Shown: positions 23,833-33,332 of the stretch, piece after piece
How the letters are laid out: every line of letters begins with the position of its first letter
Numbering within the stretch: the stretch's first letter is position 1
Translations under genes and position numbers: made by a program
Notes under the pieces: generated by a model
What the model saw: only the letters and a program-made list of their open reading frames with translations
Databases searched by the model: none
Told to the model about the DNA's origin: nothing
NCBI GenBank assembly: GCA_964541375.1
Contig: CAZIPT010000020.1
Coordinates: 1 to 34,148 of the forward strand
DNA: 34,148 nt
Reading direction: 5' to 3'
Source: JBAXEO01 sp964541375
GTDB lineage: Bacteria; Actinomycetota; Coriobacteriia; Anaerosomatales; JAAXUF01

Positions 23833-26800
23833 ACTCTCGCTCCCGTCCGTCCTCGCGGCGATCGTCCTTGCGGTCGACTTCCACGTCGATGATCAACTCT
23901 CGGCCATCAGTCAACAAGAACCCCAGCATCGACTCCAAAGGAACGGTTGATAGTGTTCCGTCCGTCTGGCGCTCATGTGCATCGCGCTCGTCACCGATTG
24001 CGTCGTTCCACATCGTGACCTTCGAGATTACTTCCCCAACTTGGTTGCTCCACAGCAGGCCTGTCCTATTGGGCCTTGCTCCGACGTTGGCCATAAAGGC
24101 GTCACCGGGTCGGTCAAACGAATAGCGGATCCGCGCAAGCGGATCGTGCTTCTCGATGGATTCGCGCTCGTGCGATTCCTCCACGAGGAGTCCGGCAAGT
24201 TCGAACTCGCCTGCGAATATCTCGCGCCGTCCCTCTTGGGATTCGTCTGATCCCTCGTACGGTAGGAAGAAGTCATTCGCATCCGCCGACTGCAGCGCAC
24301 GCATCAGGGCGCGACTCGCAGCTGGCGAGACTAGTGCGGTTCGGACGCGCAGATACTCGTGACGATCGTCGGAACGGGTGTTGATGTGAGCGTCTACGAC
24401 AAGGTCGACCGGGCCCTGGCTGGTCATGGTCAACAGATTGTCAAAGTCCTCATCGGCTACTTGCCGCCATTCGTCCACGGGTGCCGGATCGGCATAGATA
24501 TAGGCCTCGAGCGGCGCGGGGGACCGAAGGTCGGATAGCCACCAGTCTGGCGATGATTCGACATAATCCTCGAGCCAATGCCGCCACGGCCCCTGCAGCT
24601 CGTCCCACTCGTCGCATGCAACGGACATGCCCTCGTCGATCATCTGACCTGCCGCCAGGAGCATGCCGTGGTACTTGAGATAGATGTCGAGCGACTCGAG
24701 CACCGGGACATCCCCGTGGCTATTGTTCATCAACTGCCATTGGCGCTCTTGGGCATGCTCGCGCCGATCATTCCAAGCGTCATCCTCCGTGAAGCATAGG
24801 TAGTCGACAATCCAGTCCACGGCTCGGGTGGCGACCTCATGCGTCGGCTGTCCGAAGACATCTGCCAGCGGTGAGTACCAGTACGGCAAGGTGTCCATGT
24901 CATCGATACGGAAGCGCAGTTCGGGTACTTCACCGCGTGAGGAATGACCGTAGCGATGCTTGCGCTCGAGGCAGCAACTTGCCGGCTCGTTGGCCAGCAG
25001 CAGCCTCTCGAGCACGTCCTGATTGAGGCCACTCGCCGAGGCTGCATGCACCGAGAGTGCGGCGCGCTTCGCCAGATCCCGAATCGAAGCGTGCGGCAGT
25101 TCGGTTTCGAGCGCGGCGTCGGCAAGCAGGTCAAGATGCTGTCGAAGCTTGTTTGGCGAATCGTCCGCTAGCCGTGCCAATACCAGGTACAACCACTGAC
25201 GGGCCGACAACCAATAGAAGGCATGGCCAGCACTCATGAAGCCGTCGGCCGTCTTGGACGATGCATGCGCCACCAGGGCATCAGTCAGCGCTTGTCCTTC
25301 TCGCCCAAGAAGCGACCTCGCGACATGGGCTGCACGCCAACGCTTGCGCTTGTCTACGTTGCCGAACAAGGCAAACAGAAACGCGGCGAGGGTGTCGTCG
25401 ACGGAAACGGGAAGACCGGTGATCTCCGTCCGAGAGCACGATTCCAGGCGTCCGATTGACCACAGTAGGGCTTCACGAACCTGATTGTCGTCCATGAGCG
25501 AAGCGACACTACTAGCCACAGCAAACAGTTGGTGAGCACTCAGGTCCTCCAGTGAAGCCGAGACCGCACGCAGGAGCAGTGTTGTCGTTCCCTCGCCCAG
25601 GCGAAGCGACAGGAGCCGGTCGAGCCCAGATCCCTCTTCTCTGTCGTGGCCAATCAGCTCAGCCAAGCTGTTCTCGATGAAGCTGGGGATGCCGTCCGCA
25701 GCCCACCGCATTACGGGACGCGAGCGACGCCACTCGTTCACCAGCTCGTAGATGGCCAACGCCACGCCGCGAGCATACCAACGGATTACCCGGTCGGTGG
25801 GCAGCAGCGAGCTAAGAACATGGAGGAAAGGAACCCTGTCGGCGGGAGTGAGAGCGCGACCACTCTCCGCGATGTAGGTCGAGATTGCATCATCTGAGGC
25901 GTATGACTCGGCCATTGTCTTGAGGTGCTCGCTGAGATCTGCAGACGTCGAGAGTGGTGGCCGAACTGCGCCCGGATCGATGCTCACCCTCTCGAGGCGC
26001 TCAGACTGTGCCGCGCTCGGCTCACTTCTCAGGCCCTCAGCGAATTCTGCGAGCTCCCTCAACGCTGCGACAGAATGCTGAGCCCCCAGGCCTGCCTGCG
26101 CACCCCAATCCGCCAATCGCCGCGCCTGTGCTGGTCGTGCCCATAGCGCGAGGTCCCGACGGATACGGAGAGAGAGCTCATCGACAGCACTCGTTAGTGC
26201 GGCGCGCCCTGAGGGGCCCCGTTGTCTCAGCTCTGTCAGTAGCGGTTCCGAAGACCCGAATATATCGAGCCGATCGCCGCCGAGTTGTAGCAGACAGACT
26301 CCCGTCTCCGCCCAGAGGAACCCATTCGTCGTCGCCCCGTGAACCAGCTGCGTGACAGAGTCATCGATCTCGAGCCGATCTTCGTCGTCCCAACGAGAGA
26401 CTGTGGCGAATGCCGTCTGTGGGTGTAGCGACGCTACCGCCCGGATTGTGCGCAGGCGGGGCAGACGGTCTGGGTCAGAAACCTTGAGCTCGAACTCCTC
26501 GACCAGTCCAACCATTCGGGCGGCGATCTCCGCGCACGTTGAGTCTATGCGACTGACACGGCCAGCAAGTCGAGTGTGCAGCTCTAGGAGAGCAACCGAA
26601 TCATCGTCGATTCCCGCTGCGGCCGTGACGGCTCTGTCGTAATAGTCCTGTGCAAGGGACGAATCGACTGTATCCATCAGCGCAGCTACACGCAGGAGTG
26701 TCTGGACACGCTCGGTCGCAGGCTGATCGTGTTCTTCCGCGTAGACCGCTGCGCGATCCGCCAAACCCAGCACTACCGAGTCAGGCAGGCGTCGAATCAC

Positions 26801-29800
26801 AACCGTGGCCACATCGAGCCAAAGTGATGGAGCCGCCCCACGAATGGCCTTTTCGGCGATATCGGCCAGCTCCGCTACCACCTTCGCGGCATCGGGCAGA
26901 GCTGCCCTGAGAACAGCGTCCAGGAGTGTCAGCGACCACAACCGATAGCGACGGTCGAACTGGTTCCATCTGGCCTCGGCACGCTGGCGCCTGCCGGCAA
27001 GCTCCTCCTGCACGACGGAAGCCACATCCTTCGCCTTCACCTTCCCACACAGGACTCGCGCTCTTAGCACAAACGCGGGGAGCACATCCCCAAAGACCTC
27101 TCGATAGCGTCGGCGCTCTTCGCTATTCGGGTCATAGCCACTCCGAGAACCCTCCGGCTTCTCGCGGAGTCGGTCAGGGACCAGGTCATCGATAGTCAGT
27201 GATGCACCGCGCAGCTCGGCCTCGAGTGCCAGTTTGCGCAGAGCGAGCGTGCTGCCTGAAAGGTCGTCCCACTCTGACGGCGCATGTACGGGAAGCGGCG
27301 GTGCAGCGTGTCGTATCAGGGTTAGGAGCTGCGTATCGCCCACTCCGCCACAGGCTGCCATCTCGGCAAGCCCCAGTAGCCACTCCTCTTCTGGTCTGTC
27401 GTCCCCGCGCCACGATTCGACGAACTTCATCGGCTGACGTCGCAGAGACCGCTCGACAAGATCGACCATGCGCTGTGCGCAATCTAGGGACGGAACCAGG
27501 CCCGTCCGCCACAAAGACCCTCGGAAGACGGCTTCGACTCGTGCGCTCATCCGAACGGATGAGACTTCCTGCTCCAGCTGAGAGGGGTCGCACTTGAGCG
27601 CAAGGGTATTCGCCAGACGATTGATTGCGGCGAACACAGCATCCCCCGGACGCCAGCTACGAAGCCAGCCCAGAGCCTCACCAAGTCCGTGCCGCCAATA
27701 GACCGCCTCGGATCCAACGGCGATGTCTTCGATCGCAATGCGCCATTCGTCCGCGTCGTCGCCCTTCTTGGCAATCGCCTCTCGCAACCATGCGTTGGCG
27801 AAAGCAAAGTGCTCGTCGGCTGCAGTGTGATGCCCTGCCCGCGCGTACATCGCTGAAATGCGCAGATGCACCGGACCGCGCCACGGCTGGTTCTCTTGAC
27901 GAAGGTAGACCTCCGCAACGCCACTAGGGTCCCCGTGACGCATGGCGAGATCCGGAACCTCACGAATGATGCTCTCGACGGCGGAGTTCGAGCGCGCCGC
28001 CTCCGCCGCTAGCACCGTCAAGCGGAATGAGTCATCCGCGCGACCTTCGATCAGGGCCGCGCGTAGTGCGAACGTCAGCCGACGCTTGTAGACCTGGAGC
28101 CTGACGACGGGATCAGTGATAGCCATCGGCTCGGCTCGATCGAGCGTGATGTCGATGAGATCGCGGTAGCGCTGGCCACGATACAGATGCTCGGCCAACA
28201 CCGTCGCCGCCTCGGCATCAGTCTCATCGCGTTCCGAGAAGAAGTCCGACAGTCGCTGATGCGCCTCGATCTCCCCGGCCGACCCAACCTCCGATCGAAG
28301 GTGACTCTCGAAGTCCTCGTCTCTGAATGAGATGACGTCGTCACGGATCACAACACCAGGCTCTAGGCCTTGGCAGAACGAGCGCCCCTCGTCGATGCTC
28401 AATCTCGAGGCCTGCGAGAAGCTTCCGAGTCGGACCGGTCTAGCCGAGCAGACTAGGTTGCCCAGGATCTCTATTGCCTTGGATTGATCGCGGACCTCTT
28501 TGACAGCGGCCTTCAACAGGTCCTCGAAGATGGCCTCAGGTGTATGCGCAGCACCCTCAAGTGCCTCCTCGAGGATCAGATCTGCTGAACGCCTCTCATC
28601 GAGCACATAAAACTGAACTCTGGGGTTACCGCCCGTCTTGTCATGGAACGCAAGACACCCGTCATCGCCAGCGGCCGGGAACCGGCGTCGCAGGAATGTG
28701 GCTGACGCTGGCTCGTCGAATCCGTGGAGTTCGAGCTGGCTCGTGCCCTCGGGTGCCTCAAGATCCGACACTCGGTGGGTGCGTGCTGTCACCAGGAGGC
28801 GAACACCCTCCGGAAGCGCAAGCTGCCAGAGCTCGGGCAAGAACCATCGATCGCCATATTGCCGCGCAGCGAATGCGCTGTTGTCAGCCGCGTCGACGAC
28901 CAGGACTAAGACCCCGCCGGCTTCGTGAAGACCAAGAGCTGCCGCCTCTAGCGCGCTCTTGAGCGCAGTCCAAAGCTCCGGCGAGACGTCTGGTGGCCTC
29001 AAGAGCAGCGGAGTGCCACACAACATGGCCAGCTCATTGACCATCTGAAACACCGCGCGCTGAGGCAGATGTCGCCCCTCGGATGGCTCAAGATACGATC
29101 CCGCGCCGAAGCAGTCGTAGATGATGACCGCCGAGTTTGGTGGCAGAGCGTCTTCAAGTGACGATATAGTCGTCGTCTTGCCGACACCCGCGACCCCATG
29201 AGCAATCAGATGGGTGTTGCTCGGATCAACGAGAGCAGCGGCGAGTTCGTCGACGTCCGGGGTCTCGATGGGATCTTCGACTGCCTCGATCTTTGACGGG
29301 ACGGGAGTGAGCGCCGCCTCACTGTGCACCTTGAACATCACGAGGATGTCCTCACGCGCCAAACCGCGCGACGAAGCACCCTCCGGGAGCGCTTCAGATT
29401 CAATTGCCCTGTAGATGCGGTCTGTGCCTTCCTGGACCGCCCCTGGCAAGTGTCTGGCAATTGCCGCCGATAGACGCAGTTCTTGTAGGCTTCTCGACTC
29501 GGCACCACAGTGGCTCAGGTCGAGTAGAAGCAGAAAGTCGAGGAAGTCACGCGAGTGAAGACCGGCGCAGTCCTTGAGCCGTGTGATCTCCGCAGCCCGC
29601 GTGCGAGGCAGGGCGTCGATCACGTCTTGAGCGCTTATCCCGTCCCGCCCGTCGCGGACGAGCACCTTGGCTTGTTCCAGCGCCAACCGCGTCTTGTCTG
29701 ATACGGGCTGATTGCTCACAAGGCGAAGCGCCAGCCGGTTCAGCGTCTGCTCGCGAGTTCCCTGCGATCTCATCGCCGTGTAGACCTCGGCCAGTCGCTT

Positions 29801-30193
29801 CGTAACTGAAGCACGCGCGCCACGGCCAGAGGTGCACATCCGATAGGCCGTCCATGTTCGGGCAGGTTGGCGATGGGAGTACTTCAGCTGTGTGACGATG
29901 ATCTGGGATGCGCTTGCGTACGTGTCCCCACCGTAGTACTCGACGAGGTCGGCTCCCAAGAGCAGATTCGGATCCGCCGCAAACGAAGCCTCTGGCGAGA
30001 AGCCTTCAAGTACGACGCGCTTCAGGTTTGATGATGGATCTAGCAGCTCGATAGCCCGGCGGGCCGCCCAAAGGAAGTGGAATTGGTCACCCGCACCCGA
30101 CTCCCTCGCACCAGAGGGGGCTGAATTGGGCGCTACCAAAGCACTGCTCTCACTAGATACAGGTGCTTCACTTCTAGGGGCTCGACTCACCAC
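23735..30193 (-). CDS. Avs-like STAND NTPase with N-terminal Cap4/DUF4297-type nuclease domain, 2152 aa
   Basis: STAND proteins of the Avs group detect phage proteins through a C-terminal solenoid and then oligomerise and activate an N-terminal effector. Here residues ~32-230 resemble the Cap4 (DUF4297) dsDNA nuclease: GAGDQFHFLWAARRAIELL, VVLEGFSPEAS, GADLVEYYGG and VTQLKYSH, giving a D...QxK nuclease pattern. The NTPase follows: Walker A AHGVAGVGKTTTIS (~330), VVDAADNS as Walker B (~420) and VRLLVTARTHR as sensor. Residues ~560-2100 form a long helical solenoid with no single repeat consensus, and the last ~30 residues are charged. The start is GTG 30193 with AAGGA upstream; GTG 30190 is equally possible. 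It lies 102 bases after the HNH-like gene. I cannot assign an Avs subtype. Abortive DNA cleavage is the expected outcome by family analogy. Confidence 0.8.
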   Translation of the reverse strand: MVSRAPRSEAPVSSESSALVAPNSAPSGARESGAGDQFHFLWAARRAIELLDPSSNLKRVVLEGFSPEASFAADPNLLLGADLVEYYGGDTYASASQIIVTQLKYSHRQPARTWTAYRMCTSGRGARASVTKRLAEVYTAMRSQGTREQTLNRLALRLVSNQPVSDKTRLALEQAKVLVRDGRDGISAQDVIDALPRTRAAEITRLKDCAGLHSRDFLDFLLLLDLSHCGAESRSLQELRLSAAIARHLPGAVQEGTDRIYRAIESEALPEGASSRGLAREDILVMFKVHSEAALTPVPSKIEAVEDPIETPDVDELAAALVDPSNTHLIAHGVAGVGKTTTISSLEDALPPNSAVIIYDCFGAGSYLEPSEGRHLPQRAVFQMVNELAMLCGTPLLLRPPDVSPELWTALKSALEAAALGLHEAGGVLVLVVDAADNSAFAARQYGDRWFLPELWQLALPEGVRLLVTARTHRVSDLEAPEGTSQLELHGFDEPASATFLRRRFPAAGDDGCLAFHDKTGGNPRVQFYVLDERRSADLILEEALEGAAHTPEAIFEDLLKAAVKEVRDQSKAIEILGNLVCSARPVRLGSFSQASRLSIDEGRSFCQGLEPGVVIRDDVISFRDEDFESHLRSEVGSAGEIEAHQRLSDFFSERDETDAEAATVLAEHLYRGQRYRDLIDITLDRAEPMAITDPVVRLQVYKRRLTFALRAALIEGRADDSFRLTVLAAEAARSNSAVESIIREVPDLAMRHGDPSGVAEVYLRQENQPWRGPVHLRISAMYARAGHHTAADEHFAFANAWLREAIAKKGDDADEWRIAIEDIAVGSEAVYWRHGLGEALGWLRSWRPGDAVFAAINRLANTLALKCDPSQLEQEVSSVRMSARVEAVFRGSLWRTGLVPSLDCAQRMVDLVERSLRRQPMKFVESWRGDDRPEEEWLLGLAEMAACGGVGDTQLLTLIRHAAPPLPVHAPSEWDDLSGSTLALRKLALEAELRGASLTIDDLVPDRLREKPEGSRSGYDPNSEERRRYREVFGDVLPAFVLRARVLCGKVKAKDVASVVQEELAGRRQRAEARWNQFDRRYRLWSLTLLDAVLRAALPDAAKVVAELADIAEKAIRGAAPSLWLDVATVVIRRLPDSVVLGLADRAAVYAEEHDQPATERVQTLLRVAALMDTVDSSLAQDYYDRAVTAAAGIDDDSVALLELHTRLAGRVSRIDSTCAEIAARMVGLVEEFELKVSDPDRLPRLRTIRAVASLHPQTAFATVSRWDDEDRLEIDDSVTQLVHGATTNGFLWAETGVCLLQLGGDRLDIFGSSEPLLTELRQRGPSGRAALTSAVDELSLRIRRDLALWARPAQARRLADWGAQAGLGAQHSVAALRELAEFAEGLRSEPSAAQSERLERVSIDPGAVRPPLSTSADLSEHLKTMAESYASDDAISTYIAESGRALTPADRVPFLHVLSSLLPTDRVIRWYARGVALAIYELVNEWRRSRPVMRWAADGIPSFIENSLAELIGHDREEGSGLDRLLSLRLGEGTTTLLLRAVSASLEDLSAHQLFAVASSVASLMDDNQVREALLWSIGRLESCSRTEITGLPVSVDDTLAAFLFALFGNVDKRKRWRAAHVARSLLGREGQALTDALVAHASSKTADGFMSAGHAFYWLSARQWLYLVLARLADDSPNKLRQHLDLLADAALETELPHASIRDLAKRAALSVHAASASGLNQDVLERLLLANEPASCCLERKHRYGHSSRGEVPELRFRIDDMDTLPYWYSPLADVFGQPTHEVATRAVDWIVDYLCFTEDDAWNDRREHAQERQWQLMNNSHGDVPVLESLDIYLKYHGMLLAAGQMIDEGMSVACDEWDELQGPWRHWLEDYVESSPDWWLSDLRSPAPLEAYIYADPAPVDEWRQVADEDFDNLLTMTSQGPVDLVVDAHINTRSDDRHEYLRVRTALVSPAASRALMRALQSADANDFFLPYEGSDESQEGRREIFAGEFELAGLLVEESHERESIEKHDPLARIRYSFDRPGDAFMANVGARPNRTGLLWSNQVGEVISKVTMWNDAIGDERDAHERQTDGTLSTVPLESMLGFLLTDGRELIIDVEVDRKDDRREDGREREYEPAKSRIYLLRGDGTLENLDGCRSIGRSDCP

Positions 30194-30295
30194 TCCGGTC
30201 CTTCCCGGCGTCCCGCGCAGTGGGCACCCTGCAGCAATCGAAGCTCTTGCAGGCTAGCGGATGCCCTTCGCTCTGATGAGACGCGTGTTCGCAAA

Positions 30296-30970
30296 CTAGA
30301 AATACCGCTCAACCTCACGACGGACTGGCGGCCACATCCTCACGACGTCTCCGTCGTCGAAGAAGACCTTCCCATAAGAATTACCAGCATCCGTCTTCAT
30401 CGCGGCGTACTTACCCTTGAAACCAGACATGTCTAGTTCGCGCTCGCAGTACTCACGCAGCGCCGATAGATACACCCCTCCGCCGTGCTCAAGCTCCAAG
30501 AATGCGCGAATGATCTGGTGGTTTGACTGCCGGGGGCGGACGGCCCAAAGCTCGACTCGCCCCAGCTTCTTGAACTCGCTGTCTGCCTCTTCGCGCGTAG
30601 GACTGGCGCGACGTCTCCCGGAAGTCCGTTCTCTCGTCCCGGCATCATAGGTGCGGTGACATGAGGGACAAAGGAACTTGAACGTCGCCTCGATTGGCAG
30701 GTGTGCCTCGATGACCCGTCGCTCAACCTCCTCGATGTCGCAATCCACCCAGCCGTCAATGCGAGTGTATTCGGCCAGCACGGCCTCGATCAGCGCGCGT
30801 CGTTCCCGCCCGTGAACATGTGCGGACTGCAATTCAGCATGCTGGCCGCAGTTCTCGCATGTTCCGCCGTGGTGCTTCCGCGCGGGTGCGGCCGTTTGGT
30901 TTACGACGTTACGAATCCGAGGGCCGATGAAGTGGTGGTAGTCCTGAACAGTGCCGACGAACTGAGCCAT
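30296..30970 (-). CDS. HNH-like zinc protein, 224 aa, downstream of the HpaII-type endonuclease
   Basis: ATG 30970 is preceded by GGAGG with a 6-base gap; the much longer frame upstream is a shadow of the endonuclease gene. The N-terminal half has CENCG (~37-41), SAHVHGRERR with a histidine pair, and LCPSCHRTYD, i.e. two CxxC pairs flanking an AH/HG element as in HNH/beta-beta-alpha-metal proteins. The C-terminal half (about 115-224) is basic with a helix-rich segment (HQIIRAFLELEHGGGVYLSAL) and a terminal DGDVVRMWPPVRREVERYF that may be a small DNA-binding fold. It starts 53 bases after the endonuclease stop, so it is likely co-transcribed with the R-M genes. It could be an extra nuclease or a regulator with a degenerate HNH core. 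The family is moderately supported; the role is unknown. Confidence 0.6.
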   Translation of the reverse strand: MAQFVGTVQDYHHFIGPRIRNVVNQTAAPARKHHGGTCENCGQHAELQSAHVHGRERRALIEAVLAEYTRIDGWVDCDIEEVERRVIEAHLPIEATFKFLCPSCHRTYDAGTRERTSGRRRASPTREEADSEFKKLGRVELWAVRPRQSNHQIIRAFLELEHGGGVYLSALREYCERELDMSGFKGKYAAMKTDAGNSYGKVFFDDGDVVRMWPPVRREVERYF

Positions 30971-31023
30971 TCGCGCCTCCAGAATCTTCTGGCTGGGCCA
31001 AGCACCGATCAACTCATTACGCG

Positions 31024-32148
31024 CTAGCGGATGAAGCGAATCTGGAGACAGAGGTCGATGTAGGTCCGACCGAGCTCCTGACCGAGGTAGCCGTAGTCGA
31101 AGCGCGTGGTGGAGGGCATGTCGAAGCGCGTGTTGGCGGCGAGGTAGTCCTGGAAATCGTTGAGGTTGTAGAGGTTGAACGCCACGAGCTGCCCGTCGTC
31201 GCGCACCACGATGTAGCCGGCGGTGGCGTCGTAGACGCCGTCCCAGATGGTGCTCTCCGGACGCATCCCCAGCGCGACATCCTGGAGCAGGCGCTTGAGC
31301 TTGTACTCGTAGAACGGGTGCCCCTCCTGGAGGTTGAAGCCCATCGGATTCGTCTGCCGCAGGACCCGCGCCGCGTCGGCGATGGTGCCCACGCCGTTGC
31401 GGTAGTAGGCCAGTAGCGCATGCCCCACGAGCTCCGGGAGTCGGGAGTCGATGACCTCCAGGTTCAGCTGGAAGATGGGGCCCCGCACCCGGTCGAAGAC
31501 CAGCGCACCGCCCGCCTGTTCGAGCGCCAGGATGCGGTTGCGGACCTGCGGTGTCGTCGTGATCGCGTTGATCCTGCGCACCTCGGCGGCCGAGATCGTC
31601 CCCGCGACCTGGAAGCGGAAGTTGGTCTTCTTCCCCGGATTCAGCAGCGTCGAAGGCTTGCCGAGCCGGGACTTGATGCTGTAGCCGTCGGGGCTGGCGA
31701 CCGGGGCCCGCGGGTCGGACCGCAGCACCTGGATGTCCGCCTTGTCGAGCGACGCCGCCCCCAGCGCCTGAAAGCCGTGGGCCCGGAGCAGGGGCTCCAC
31801 CGCCGGGATTCCGTAGGCTCCGCCGTTCCCGGCCTGGCGGCCCACCCCGTTGAGCACCGCGTCGAGAATCGCATCGGCCGCGTTCCTCAGGTCCGTCTGC
31901 TTCACCTGGGCGAAGTCCCTCCCGGTTGCGACGTCCCTGGAGAAGACCCCGCCGGCGACGATGCGATGCTCGATGATGCCGGTCGCCTCGCGTCGGCGCA
32001 CGCCGTTGACCACCTGCGAGCGCCCGGGGATGGAGTTCAGATTCGCGTCCGCCAGGGCCAGCGACCCCTGGGCGAGGAGCCGGCACCAGGTGTAGGCCTC
32101 GCTCCATTCGCCGTTGTTGCCCTGGAGTGGACCCGGTGGTGGGTTCAT
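31024..32148 (-). CDS. HpaII-type restriction endonuclease, 374 aa
   Basis: The N-terminus GNNGEWSEAYTWCRLLAQG resembles HpaII-family type II endonucleases, and the adjacent methyltransferase is closely HpaII-like, so the expected target is CCGG. Other family-like stretches are DGYSIKSRLGKPSTLLN, with SIKS followed by a Pro/Ser loop as in many restriction enzymes, NFRFQVAG, and the C-terminal HPFYEYKLKRLLQDVALGM. The length is slightly greater than that of classical HpaII. ATG 32148 overlaps the methyltransferase stop by ATGA, giving the order Vsr, methyltransferase, endonuclease, which delays endonuclease translation after the methyltransferase. The protein would act in the cytoplasm on unmethylated DNA. 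I cannot verify activity; the specificity is inferred from family and partner. Confidence 0.78.
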   Translation of the reverse strand: MNPPPGPLQGNNGEWSEAYTWCRLLAQGSLALADANLNSIPGRSQVVNGVRRREATGIIEHRIVAGGVFSRDVATGRDFAQVKQTDLRNAADAILDAVLNGVGRQAGNGGAYGIPAVEPLLRAHGFQALGAASLDKADIQVLRSDPRAPVASPDGYSIKSRLGKPSTLLNPGKKTNFRFQVAGTISAAEVRRINAITTTPQVRNRILALEQAGGALVFDRVRGPIFQLNLEVIDSRLPELVGHALLAYYRNGVGTIADAARVLRQTNPMGFNLQEGHPFYEYKLKRLLQDVALGMRPESTIWDGVYDATAGYIVVRDDGQLVAFNLYNLNDFQDYLAANTRFDMPSTTRFDYGYLGQELGRTYIDLCLQIRFIR

Positions 32149-33332
32149 TTGAGCACCTTCGCCTTCTTGAGGGCGGCCTTCGCGACCGCCTCGATGACCG
32201 GCACGGCGACCGAGTTCCCGAACTGCCGGTAGGCCTGCGTGTCGCTGACCACCAGTCGGAACTCGTCAGGGAATCCCTGGAGCCGTGCCCACTCCCGCGG
32301 CGTCATGCTCCGGATGCCCTCGCGGTTCACGGTGCCCTTGATGTTCGTCGTGGGCGTGAAGTCCTTGAGCCGCTTGTCGACGACCAGGTTGCGCTCCCGC
32401 CCCATGCCGCCGACGACGATCGCGCCGGCGACGTCGCTGTCCTTCCGCACCTCGTAGCCGAAGCCGTGCCCTGCCGCCTCGTGCCGCGCTCGATGCTCCC
32501 GAAGTGTCTTCAGGTACTGCGTCGAGAGGTAGAACTTCACCGGCACGACCTGCTTCTCCTTGATGTCCTTGATGGTGCTCGTGCGGGGCAGCGGGGCGGG
32601 GTAGGTGAACGCGTCCACGCCGCAGCTGGGGTGGAAGGCCAGGATGAAGACGCGCTCCCGGTTCTGGGGAACACCGAAGTCCCGGGCATTCAGCAGCTCG
32701 GGCTCCGGCACGTAGTACCCCAGGTCATTCCTCAGCACGTTGAGCATGGTCCCCAGGGTCCGTCCCCGGTCGTGATGGACGAGGTTCTTCACATTCTCGA
32801 TGAGGACGACCTTGGGTCGCTTGAGCTTGATGATCCGCGCCACGTCGAAGAAGAGCGTGCCCCGGGTGTCGCTGAAGCCGCCGCGCCGGCCGGCGATGCT
32901 GAAGGCCACGCAGGGGATGCCGGCGAAGAGCATGTCGTGCTCGGGGATGTCGTGCTCATCGACCTTGGTGATGTCCCCGAAGGGCACCTCGCCGAAGTTC
33001 TCGAAGTAGGTGCGCTGCGCATTCTCGTCCCACTCGCCGGAGAAGACGCACTTGCCTCCCAGGCGCTGCGCGGCGATGCGCATGCCGCCGATGCCGGCGA
33101 AGAGGTCGATGAACGTGAACTTGGGCTTCGCGGGGGGCGGGAAGGGCACGGCATCCCACTGGAGCTTGTCGTCGTCCCAGCCCTGGGGCAGATGGGGCAG
33201 CGCCTGGTCCTCGAAGTAGGCCGCCGCCGGTGTTCCCTCCGTCTGGAGGTAGTGCGTGATGAACGCCATCGCCTCGCGGCGCTCCATCGTTAGCCGGTCC
33301 TCGACCAGACCGTTCAGCTTAGAGAACTTCAC
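32145..33332 (-). CDS. HpaII-type DNA (cytosine-5) methyltransferase, 395 aa
   Basis: All major C5-methyltransferase motifs are present in order: motif I FIDLFAGIGG (74-83), motif IV GIPCVAFSIAGRRGGFSDTRG with the catalytic Cys at 141, motif VI ENVKNL (179-184), motif VIII QNRER, a recognition region with IVVGGMGRERN, motif IX PREWARLQGFPDE and motif X QFGNSVAVP. The run from FSIAG onward is very close to M.HpaII as I remember it, supporting CCGG as target with methylation of the inner C. Unusual point: the catalytic triplet is PCV, where PCQ is the norm. It starts at GTG 33332, overlapping the Vsr stop (GTGA); the N-terminal ~70 residues before motif I are long. It protects host sites from the downstream endonuclease. 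Confidence 0.9.
   Translation of the reverse strand: MKFSKLNGLVEDRLTMERREAMAFITHYLQTEGTPAAAYFEDQALPHLPQGWDDDKLQWDAVPFPPPAKPKFTFIDLFAGIGGMRIAAQRLGGKCVFSGEWDENAQRTYFENFGEVPFGDITKVDEHDIPEHDMLFAGIPCVAFSIAGRRGGFSDTRGTLFFDVARIIKLKRPKVVLIENVKNLVHHDRGRTLGTMLNVLRNDLGYYVPEPELLNARDFGVPQNRERVFILAFHPSCGVDAFTYPAPLPRTSTIKDIKEKQVVPVKFYLSTQYLKTLREHRARHEAAGHGFGYEVRKDSDVAGAIVVGGMGRERNLVVDKRLKDFTPTTNIKGTVNREGIRSMTPREWARLQGFPDEFRLVVSDTQAYRQFGNSVAVPVIEAVAKAALKKAKVLK

Noticed and set aside
30971..32107. Upstream extension of the HNH-like frame through the endonuclease gene
   Set aside because: It covers the HpaII-like gene in another frame and encodes Gly/Arg/Pro-rich sequence; the ATG at 30970 with GGAGG is a much better start.
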